A stretch of DNA of 7,249 bases from Hadesarchaea archaeon (GTDB lineage: Archaea; Hadarchaeota; Hadarchaeia; Hadarchaeales; Hadarchaeaceae). This document shows, one piece after another, positions 1-4,932 of the stretch; within the stretch, counting starts at the first letter, position 1, and every line of letters begins with the position of its first letter. The stretch is taken from positions 1 through 7,249 of the forward strand of contig JACIWF010000061.1 of the NCBI GenBank assembly GCA_014361095.1, given 5' to 3'. Under the pieces are notes generated by a model. The model was given only the letters and a program-made list of their open reading frames with translations. It was not told where the DNA came from and ran no database searches. The position numbers and the translations under genes were made by a program.

Positions 1-20
1 GTAACATAATTTCATCCTTC

Positions 21-35
21 TTATTAAATTTAATT
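21..35 (+). promoter_or_regulatory. Probable archaeal TATA-type promoter for the primase-like gene
   Basis: An AT-only stretch (TTATTAAATTTAATT) lies ahead of the first gene. Taking its centre near 27 and the usual archaeal spacing of about 25-27 bp, transcription would begin near 50-55. The transcript would then open with the GC-rich hairpin region and have a leader of about 60 nt before the TTG at 117. The placement is inference; no other promoter-like stretch lies between here and the gene. Confidence 0.45.
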
Positions 36-57
36 GTGCAGTGGAAATGAAGGGGTT

Positions 58-94
58 GGTGGAGCCCACCGAATACTTTCGGTGGCCCCCCTCC
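58..94 (+). promoter_or_regulatory. GC-rich leader with two mutually exclusive hairpins
   Basis: GGTGG (58-62) can pair with CCACC (66-70) across a 3-nt loop. The same CCACC, as CCACCGAA (66-73), can instead pair perfectly with TTCGGTGG (78-85) across a 4-nt loop. GGAG (61-64) can further pair with CTCC (91-94), closing the second structure. The 8-bp stem is perfect and GC-rich while the surrounding DNA is AT-rich. It sits in the presumed 5' leader of the primase-like gene. There is no T-run immediately after it, so it is not a classic intrinsic terminator. A regulatory RNA switch or protein-binding element is possible; the function is unknown. Confidence 0.45.
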
Positions 95-116
95 TAAAAA
101 CGGGCTTAAAACTAGA

Positions 117-959
117 TTGACAGAACACGGGTCGGGGAAACCGGTGTACTATCAACGCCAAGACGTGAGGCGCATCATTTTAGATTTCGCGAATGCTAGC
201 GGAAGCACCGGCGTCCGTGAGTGCGCAGTCTATAATGCAAAGACAAGGAGACTTCAAAGGTACCTAGATCCAGATCAGCGAACGCCGATCTATTTAGAGC
301 GGCCGGCCGACATTGATCGAACAATAGCCGCCGGGGCGACAGCGTTTTACGCTTCCTACTGGCGATATTATCTGGACGACTTTAACAACCCAGTAGGCAC
401 CGATTTGGTTTGGACGACGCGATCAGAGAACAGTTTAAAGTTTGCCAGGGAAGTTACTTCTTGGATACTAAAGGCCCTGGAAGAATTGGGTGCGCCAGAG
501 CCATGGGTTAAATACTCGGGCGGTCTGGGATTCGATATAATTATTCCGCTTGAGGCGGTTCCTCTTGAGGTACAGATGGGTGGCGTGAGCATTCTTCAAG
601 ACATACAGGAAAGTCTGACGAATTATATTGTGAGCTATTTGGTTGATCATAGGGTGGGCGCCTCTATCGAGGGCGTTATTTCCCCAATAAAGCTCAAAAG
701 AGGAAAAGAAACCTGCCTCCTTTCTGAGCTTCGGATCAAGCGAGGTCTTTTGTTGGCGCCGATGAGCTTGAATCCGGAGACGGGCCTAGTTTCAGTGCCG
801 ATCAACCCTGGGCGGCTTGAAGATTTTTCTGTATTACAGGCCAGCCCGGAAGACGCACGCGGCGTTTTGTGGACGCCACCAAAAGAATCTCATGAGTTTT
901 TGAGGCAAATTCGATCTTGGTTGCCTGAGCCAAGAGCAGCGGAAATTTCGGCATTCTGA
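117..959 (+). CDS. Primase small subunit/LigD-polymerase-like protein, catalytically degenerate
   Basis: The protein (280 aa) resembles the stand-alone archaeal relatives of DNA primase small subunit and LigD polymerase domain (archaeo-eukaryotic primase fold). Scaffold landmarks are YYQRQDV at residues 11-17, a GATAFYAS segment at 73-80, TDLVW at 95-99, KYSGGLGFDIIIP at 132-144, and PMSLNPETGLVSVPI at 215-229. In active relatives as I remember them, DLV(F/I) is followed by the metal-binding DxD, motif II is SGxxGFH, and motif III carries an Asp in a DTxLIS segment. Here these positions read T100-T-R102, SGGLGFD (His to Asp at 140) and probably E198 for Asp. Nucleotidyl transfer is therefore unlikely; a structural, nucleic-acid-binding or regulatory role is inferred. 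TTG at 117 is the only usable upstream start, as the frame is open from 51 without ATG/GTG. GTG at 144, with GGGG a few bases upstream, is an alternative start that keeps the core. There is no NHEJ gene beside it in this window. Confidence 0.7.
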   Translation: MTEHGSGKPVYYQRQDVRRIILDFANASGSTGVRECAVYNAKTRRLQRYLDPDQRTPIYLERPADIDRTIAAGATAFYASYWRYYLDDFNNPVGTDLVWTTRSENSLKFAREVTSWILKALEELGAPEPWVKYSGGLGFDIIIPLEAVPLEVQMGGVSILQDIQESLTNYIVSYLVDHRVGASIEGVISPIKLKRGKETCLLSELRIKRGLLLAPMSLNPETGLVSVPINPGRLEDFSVLQASPEDARGVLWTPPKESHEFLRQIRSWLPEPRAAEISAF

Positions 960-1006
960 TCTCAAAAACTTGCTGGTGGGATGCCTCCCCACTATTGAGA
1001 ATTTTT
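960..1006 (+). terminator. Hairpin plus T-run after the primase-like gene
   Basis: Directly after the TGA stop, TCTCAA (960-965) can pair with TTGAGA (995-1000). Inside it GTGGG (976-980) pairs with CCCAC (988-992) around a 7-nt loop, and TTTTT follows at 1002-1006. Hairpin plus oligo-T immediately downstream of a stop codon fits a 3'-end or termination signal. Archaeal termination depends mainly on the T-run, so the stem may act mainly to protect the 3' end. Confidence 0.5.
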
Positions 1007-1249
1007 CATGATGTCGGTCGCGTAATGTTTGGAGAAATTACTAAGTCTACAGGCGGCTTGCGTCTGCAGTCATTTTAGAATGTTAAAAGTTTGGCGTCAC
1101 GTTTCCTTAAAGGTGGACTCGGTACGGTGACTAAGGGTGGAAATTAAGATCGATTCGGCTTCTTTTTAGCAAGTTCCGGCCCCAACGAAGATAAAAACTT
1201 TTCAAAAGCAGTTTAAACCAAAATGGGTCGTAGATGTATCCAGGAAATG
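1007..1249. other. Non-coding stretch without a recognised gene
   Basis: This is the body of a 347-nt gap between genes (960-1306). I find no convincing ORF (only short ones such as 17 codons from ATG 1027), and no tRNA or rRNA signature on either strand. Several short dyads are present: GTAAT/ATTAC at 1024-1044, CAGGCG/CGTCTG at about 1050-1067 (one G-T pair), and GTCAC/GTGAC at 1096-1131. These could belong to a structured RNA, but such stems arise by chance. The end of the gap (1250-1306) holds the promoter and leader of the next gene. Confidence 0.4.
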
Positions 1250-1257
1250 TTTAAATA
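1250..1257 (+). promoter_or_regulatory. TATA box of the cysteine-rich microprotein gene
   Basis: TTTAAATA matches the archaeal TATA-box consensus closely. With the usual spacing, transcription would begin near 1280, giving a leader of about 27 nt that includes the GGAGG ribosome binding site at 1294-1298. Confidence 0.6.
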
Positions 1258-1293
1258 AAGAGCCTTAGTTATTTTTATCGACTGAATTAGTTC

Positions 1294-1298
1294 GGAGG
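1294..1298 (+). promoter_or_regulatory. Ribosome binding site fixing the TTG start at 1307
   Basis: GGAGG, the strongest Shine-Dalgarno match in this part of the window, ends 8 nt before the TTG at 1307. It is the main reason for accepting a non-ATG start for such a short gene. Confidence 0.65.
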
Positions 1299-1306
1299 AA
1301 GTTTAT

Positions 1307-1438
1307 TTGCCAAAGTGTTGTAAGAACTGTTATCTCTACGACGACTGCGAAAACAGAAACGAATGCTGTGAAGAGTGCGATTTTTATTCCGATGGCGGGT
1401 GCACACTAGCAGAGGACGAATGGCAAGAGGACCTCTAA
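1307..1438 (+). CDS. Cysteine-rich microprotein with duplicated CCxxC units
   Basis: A 43-residue, strongly acidic protein with eight cysteines at residues 4, 5, 8, 14, 20, 21, 24 and 32. They form two similar units: CCKNCYLYDDC (4-14) and CCEECDFYSDGGC (20-32), i.e. CCxxCxxY followed by a further Cys. Each unit supplies four thiols, so two zinc ions or two iron-sulfur clusters could be held; this is inferred from spacing only. There is no signal peptide or membrane segment, so it is probably cytoplasmic. Start choice rests on GGAGG 8 nt upstream of TTG and a TATA box 50 nt upstream; a T-rich terminator follows at once, so it appears to be a single-gene transcript. I do not recognise a named family, though small Cys-rich archaeal proteins of this general kind exist. 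Function unknown. Confidence 0.75.
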   Translation: MPKCCKNCYLYDDCENRNECCEECDFYSDGGCTLAEDEWQEDL

Positions 1439-1450
1439 ATTAAAAATTCG

Positions 1451-1467
1451 TTTTTTGTTTTTCTTTA
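1451..1467 (+). terminator. T-rich terminator after the microprotein gene
   Basis: TTTTTTGTTTTTCTTT begins 12 nt after the TAA stop, without a clear stem. Runs of T on the coding strand are the standard archaeal termination signal. It separates this gene from the Hsp20 gene promoter that follows. Confidence 0.6.
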
Positions 1468-1470
1468 AGA

Positions 1471-1477
1471 TTATAAA
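1471..1477 (+). promoter_or_regulatory. TATA box of the Hsp20 gene
   Basis: TTATAAA is centred near 1474. Standard archaeal spacing puts the transcription start near 1500, leaving a leader of only about 10 nt before ATG 1510, so the message is almost leaderless. Confidence 0.55.
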
Positions 1478-1493
1478 GGTAAGAGGTAACCTT
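1476..1493. promoter_or_regulatory. Possible operator dyad between TATA box and start
   Basis: AAGGT (1476-1480) and ACCTT (1489-1493) form an inverted repeat with an 8-nt spacer, overlapping the end of the TATA box and lying upstream of the predicted transcription start. A repressor bound here would block the Hsp20 promoter, as known for archaeal heat-shock regulators in general. The arms are short, and I cannot match them to a known regulator site. Confidence 0.25.
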
Positions 1494-1509
1494 ATACTGG
1501 GTGTGAAAA

Positions 1510-2115
1510 ATGTCCGATCCGTTTGACGATTTTTTCAGGCGTATGATGAAACGATTTATCAAGGATTTTGAGCGAATTGAAAAGGAGTTTAGCTCTGATT
1601 TCACCAGCAGGCCCACAGAATGGATTGTTAAGGCGCCCGGCGGTTATGTGCGGGGAGGCGGTTTTAGCATCTCAATCAGCAGCAATGGACAAGGACCGCC
1701 CAAGATAGAAGTGAGGCGTTTCGGGCCAACGGGAAGATGGGAAAAAGTGCCGCTGGAAAAGGGCAAAATGGCACCGGTGATGGAAAAACCAGTTGGTGCT
1801 CGCGTTAAAGCGGAACCTGAAATAAAAGAGCCTGCGGTGCGGCCGAAGGAAAGGGTTATCCCAGAGTATAATGTTTCAGTAGATTTTAACGAGGTCACGA
1901 TAACACTCTGTGCCGAAGGGGTAGAGAGCGAAGACAACGTTAGGCTGAAGTTCTATCCTGAATCTGTTGAGATATACGCTTTGGCGCCGAAGCTCAAGCG
2001 GGAGTATTTCTGTACCGTGGCGTTGCCGGCTACAACTGAAAAGCAGTCTTCAAAGATAAAGGTCCAGAAAGACAAGGTGATAGTCAGCATCCCGCGGAGG
2101 ATTCGGGTGGTGTAA
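1510..2115 (+). CDS. Hsp20/alpha-crystallin family small heat-shock protein
   Basis: The protein (201 aa) fits the archaeal Hsp20 family: ATP-independent chaperones that form oligomers and hold unfolding proteins in the cytoplasm. Residues 1-30 form an amphipathic, Phe/Arg-rich helix-like segment (FDDFFRRMMKRF). Residues 43-72 contain a Gly-rich beta-like segment (GGGFSISIS). A Pro/charged linker of about 85-118 leads to the alpha-crystallin/CS-like domain at about 118-196, beginning IPEYNVSVDF and including YFCTVALPA and KVQKDKVIVSIPRR. The C-terminal I198-R-V200 resembles the I/V-x-I/V anchor used in oligomer assembly. At 201 aa it is longer than typical 140-170-aa members because of the N-terminal half and linker. 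It has its own TATA box and a weak GGGTG site 6 nt before ATG. Family assignment is fairly sure; client range unknown. Confidence 0.8.
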   Translation: MSDPFDDFFRRMMKRFIKDFERIEKEFSSDFTSRPTEWIVKAPGGYVRGGGFSISISSNGQGPPKIEVRRFGPTGRWEKVPLEKGKMAPVMEKPVGARVKAEPEIKEPAVRPKERVIPEYNVSVDFNEVTITLCAEGVESEDNVRLKFYPESVEIYALAPKLKREYFCTVALPATTEKQSSKIKVQKDKVIVSIPRRIRVV

Positions 2116-2160
2116 GAGGCAGGGCAGTATCCGATGAGTTCAATTTCAGGTGTCTGTCTG

Positions 2161-2170
2161 TTTAAAATTA
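2161..2170 (+). promoter_or_regulatory. Probable promoter of the threonine operon
   Basis: TTTAAAATTA is a good archaeal TATA-type box. The expected start of transcription near 2190 would give a leader of about 26 nt containing the AAGAAGG ribosome binding site at 2201-2207. A second AT element (TATTATA, 2176-2182) is less likely because it would start the RNA within that site. Confidence 0.5.
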
Positions 2171-2216
2171 GAAACTATTATACCTGTGGATGGGGGTTTA
2201 AAGAAGGTTGGTGGAA

Positions 2217-2720
2217 ATGCTCGTAAAAATGGTAATGGAACTTGAGGACGTGCCCGGGCAGCTACTGAAAGGGCTGGAGCCGATTGCTCGGTTCGGCGGC
2301 AACATCAAGAGCATCATGCATCAGAGAGAACGCAAAACCCCGTTAGGACGTTTGCCGGTCATGCTGATTTTTGAGGTTAGGGACCAGGCAACGCTTAAAA
2401 GAATCTTGGCCGCGTTAAAACAGGCGGGCGTGCGGGTTACACAGGTGGGCGAACGCGAGGGAGAAATAGTGAATACGGTTTTACTGATTGGCCACATTGT
2501 CCACACAGACATCAGGCAGACAATTGATCAGCTGAATACCATTAAGGGAGTAACTGTTTCTGAGCTCAACCTTGCTGTGGGCAACTTAGGGCATGAATCC
2601 TCGGCCCGCATGATTATAGCGGCCGATAACAAGGAGCGATCTATGTTGGCGATTTCCAAGTTGCGCGATATAGCTGAGAGGAAAAATTTATTATTAGTTA
2701 CATCAATCGAGGCGGTTTAA
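2217..2720 (+). CDS. Tandem ACT-domain protein, likely regulator of threonine synthesis
   Basis: The protein (167 aa from ATG 2217) consists of two ACT-like units and no catalytic domain. The first spans about 2-78, with the usual EDVPGQLLKGLEPIA start and a GGNI turn. The second spans about 84-165, beginning VNTVLLIGHIV and ending LLLVTSIE. ACT domains bind amino acids and control enzymes of amino-acid synthesis. The next gene, homoserine dehydrogenase, lacks the C-terminal ACT domain that many bacterial versions carry, so this protein probably supplies that sensing function in trans, perhaps for threonine; this is inference from context. The frame also allows TTG 2208 and GTG 2211, but AAGAAGG (2201-2207) is correctly spaced only for ATG 2217 (9 nt). 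Its TAA overlaps the next ATG by one base. COG2150-type archaeal ACT proteins are the nearest family I can suggest. Confidence 0.75.
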   Translation: MLVKMVMELEDVPGQLLKGLEPIARFGGNIKSIMHQRERKTPLGRLPVMLIFEVRDQATLKRILAALKQAGVRVTQVGEREGEIVNTVLLIGHIVHTDIRQTIDQLNTIKGVTVSELNLAVGNLGHESSARMIIAADNKERSMLAISKLRDIAERKNLLLVTSIEAV

Positions 2721-3733
2721 TGAGGATAATCATAGTTGGATTCGGAAATTTGGGCAGGGGCATCTGCAAAGCGTTTGTTGAAAAGGCCGATTTTCTCCGA
2801 AAAGTACATGGACTGGTACCTAAAGTTGTAGCTGTAGCTGACGAGTTTGGCGCGGCGGTTGATGAAAATGGGCTGGATTTACCACAGCTTTTGAAAACCG
2901 CAGAGAGTTACAAGACAGTTGCAAGATATCGTGGTGGCAGACGCGGCAAGTTAGTTCTCGATCTGATCGATGAAGTTAGTGCTGATTTAGTTTTTGAACT
3001 CACACCAACGAACATCAAAAACGGTGAGCCCGGGCTGACCCATATAAGGCGCGCCATGCAGGCCGGAAAGCACGTCATAACTTCAAATAAAGGGCCGCTG
3101 GTAGTTGCATTTAAAGAACTGGATTCACTGGCCAGGAAACAAGGGGTGGAGTTCAGATATTCCGCTTCGGTCGGCGGCGCTGTCCCGGTGATAGGTCTGG
3201 CAAAAAAACTTTTGAGTGCCAACGAAATCTCAGAGATACGTGGCGTGCTCAACGGAACCACCAACTATATTTTAACCCGCATGAGCGCTGAAGGTGTGCC
3301 GCAGGAGATAATAATCCGCGAAGCTCAGGAACTCGGCTTGGCGGAGAAGGACCCAACCCTGGACATCGATGGAATAGATACGGCATGCAAGATAACAATT
3401 CTGGCCAACGCGGTTTTGGGAATGAACGCTAAGCTTTCCGATGTCAAGGTGGTCGGCATCAGGAGGATCACACCGGAGGCCACCAGACTGGCCCAAGAGG
3501 CAGGCCAGATGATAAAGTTAGTTGGGATAGCGAGACGGGATTTGCTCGAGGTTGCTCCCAAGCTGGTGCCGCTTGGACACCCCCTTGCCGTTGGTGGGAC
3601 ATTAAATGCAGTGACCTTTAAACTGGACCTGGCGAGGGAAATATCGATCACGGGCTTTGGTGCCGGACCAAGGGAGACCTCAAGTTCACTGCTGGGAGAC
3701 CTCATCGATATCCATCGTGCGCTTGGTGGTTAA
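2720..3733 (+). CDS. hom: Homoserine dehydrogenase (short, without ACT domain)
   Basis: Catalyses NAD(P)H-dependent reduction of aspartate semialdehyde to homoserine (EC 1.1.1.3), the branch step to threonine and methionine. The 337-aa protein shows a Rossmann motif GFGNLGRG at 7-14, the TSNKGPL segment at 121-127 with K124, GVLNGTTNYIL at 175-185, and a catalytic region with E209, D215, D220 and K224. That spacing (6, 5, 4) equals E208/D214/D219/K223 of the yeast enzyme. A GAGPRETSSSLLGDL segment lies near the C-terminus (314-328). The length fits single-domain archaeal enzymes without the regulatory ACT extension. ATG 2720 overlaps the stop of the ACT gene by one base and has GAGG 7 nt upstream; threonine synthase starts 2 nt after its stop. 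Translational coupling is likely. Assignment is firm. Confidence 0.93.
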   Translation: MRIIIVGFGNLGRGICKAFVEKADFLRKVHGLVPKVVAVADEFGAAVDENGLDLPQLLKTAESYKTVARYRGGRRGKLVLDLIDEVSADLVFELTPTNIKNGEPGLTHIRRAMQAGKHVITSNKGPLVVAFKELDSLARKQGVEFRYSASVGGAVPVIGLAKKLLSANEISEIRGVLNGTTNYILTRMSAEGVPQEIIIREAQELGLAEKDPTLDIDGIDTACKITILANAVLGMNAKLSDVKVVGIRRITPEATRLAQEAGQMIKLVGIARRDLLEVAPKLVPLGHPLAVGGTLNAVTFKLDLAREISITGFGAGPRETSSSLLGDLIDIHRALGG

Positions 3734-3735
3734 TT

Positions 3736-4932
3736 TTGTGGCTGGAATGCATAGAATGCCACCACAAGTTTGATATCGCTTCGAGATTCTACACCTGTCC
3801 GAAATGTGGTGGGCTCTTAGAGGTTGAACTCGATTTGGGTGCACTGAGGAAAAAGCTGAGGAAAAGAGATCTGAACTCAAGACCACCAAGTGTTTGGAAG
3901 TACCGTGACTTTATCCCGGTTATGGATGACTCCAAGATAGTTAGTTTGAATGAAGGCGGGACGCCACTCATTCGGTGTGATCGGCTAGGCAAGGAGATCG
4001 GTATCCGTGAACTTTACGTGAAGTTTGAGGGCGCCAATCCTACCGGGTCCTTTAAGGACAGAGGCATGACCGTCGGAGTAACCAAGGCGCTTGAGCTTGG
4101 AGTTAAGACTGTCGCCTGTGCATCAACAGGGAATACCTCGGCCTCACTTGCAGCCTATGCGGCCAGGGCAGGTTTGCGCTGCATAGTTATTCTGCCCAAG
4201 GGCAAGGTGGCCCTGGGTAAGTTAGCGCAGGCCTTGATTTATGGTGCCAAAGTGGTGGCCATCAACGGCAACTTTGATGAGGCGCTGATAATGGTGAGAA
4301 AGCTATGCGAACAAAGGGGCGACATTTATTTGCTGAATTCTTTGAACCCATTCCGGCTTCAGGGACAGAAGTCAATAGGTTATGAGATAGCCGACCAGCT
4401 GAGCTGGAAAATACCCGATAAAGTGGTGGTTCCGATGGGCAATTGTGCCAATATCTGGGCGATTTATAAAGGTTTCTTCGAGTTTGATGCGACGGGTATC
4501 ACTAAAGGGATACCGCAGATGGTGGGAGTCCAGGCGAGTGGGGCGAGTCCGATAGTTGAGGCGATAAAACAGGGTCTGGAGACTTTTGAGCCGGTTGAGA
4601 AACCTGAGACGATAGCAACCGCCATCAGGATAGGCAACCCAGTAAATGGACCCAAGGCCATCAGGGCAATCAGAAGTTCTGGAGGTACAGCTGAGTCTGT
4701 TTCCGATAGAGAAATCATCAAGGCCCAAAAGCTTCTGGCCCAGCTGGAGGGGATTGGTGTCGAACCAGCCAGCGCCTCCACAATCGCCGGACTTAGAAAG
4801 CTGGTGCGGCAGAGGGAGGTCAAAAGAGACGATGTTGTGGTTTGCGTCACGACTGGGCACCTGCTGAAGGACCCGGAGGAAGCTATAAAAGTAGCCGGGC
4901 CATCAAAATGGGCAGGGAGGGTGAAGTCCTAA
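3736..4932 (+). CDS. thrC: Threonine synthase with N-terminal zinc ribbon
   Basis: PLP enzyme converting O-phosphohomoserine to threonine (EC 4.2.3.1), 398 aa. Residues 1-30 form a zinc ribbon with C5-x2-C8 and C21-x2-C24, common in archaeal threonine synthases. The PLP lysine is K107 in NPTGSFKDRGM; the ASTGNTSAS loop at 129-137 contacts the cofactor ring; GNCANIW at 235-241 is the phosphate-binding loop, where GNxGN is more usual, so one Gly is Ala. The C-terminal VTTGH segment is also typical. Start TTG 3736 lies 2 nt after the hom stop with GGTGG (3725-3729) 6 nt upstream; any later start would remove the zinc ribbon. The next gene begins in its stop codon. Cysteate synthase is a related fold, but the hom neighbour favours threonine synthase. 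Confidence 0.92.
   Translation: MWLECIECHHKFDIASRFYTCPKCGGLLEVELDLGALRKKLRKRDLNSRPPSVWKYRDFIPVMDDSKIVSLNEGGTPLIRCDRLGKEIGIRELYVKFEGANPTGSFKDRGMTVGVTKALELGVKTVACASTGNTSASLAAYAARAGLRCIVILPKGKVALGKLAQALIYGAKVVAINGNFDEALIMVRKLCEQRGDIYLLNSLNPFRLQGQKSIGYEIADQLSWKIPDKVVVPMGNCANIWAIYKGFFEFDATGITKGIPQMVGVQASGASPIVEAIKQGLETFEPVEKPETIATAIRIGNPVNGPKAIRAIRSSGGTAESVSDREIIKAQKLLAQLEGIGVEPASASTIAGLRKLVRQREVKRDDVVVCVTTGHLLKDPEEAIKVAGPSKWAGRVKS

Noticed and set aside
41..97. Short ORF (GTG 41 or ATG 47 to TAA 97), a possible leader peptide
   Set aside because: It has no ribosome binding site and the predicted transcription start (near 50-55) lies within it; it has no run of regulatory codons. Its reading may simply follow from the hairpin sequence, so it is mentioned only with the leader finding.
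117..959. Interpretation as an active NHEJ polymerase (LigD PolDom)
   Set aside because: The metal-binding DxD is missing at the expected place and no Ku, ligase or phosphoesterase gene is adjacent in this window.
1010..1249. tRNA or C/D-box RNA in the intergenic gap
   Set aside because: A TGATGT resembling a C box (near 1009-1014) lacks a matching CUGA D box at a suitable distance, and no tRNA T-loop or acceptor pairing was found on either strand.
2908..3264. Minus-strand ORF of 118 codons inside homoserine dehydrogenase
   Set aside because: It is antisense to a firmly identified gene, has no family resemblance, and is one of several shadow frames created by the coding bias of the real genes.
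4372..4860. Minus-strand ORFs of 162 and 128 codons opposite threonine synthase
   Set aside because: They overlap each other and the conserved thrC sequence, with no recognisable domain or start context.
4842..4931. Longer N-terminus for the glutamate dehydrogenase (ATG 4842)
   Set aside because: The extra 30 residues are the thrC 3' end read in another frame, do not resemble GDH, and the strong GGAGGGTGA site points to ATG 4932.
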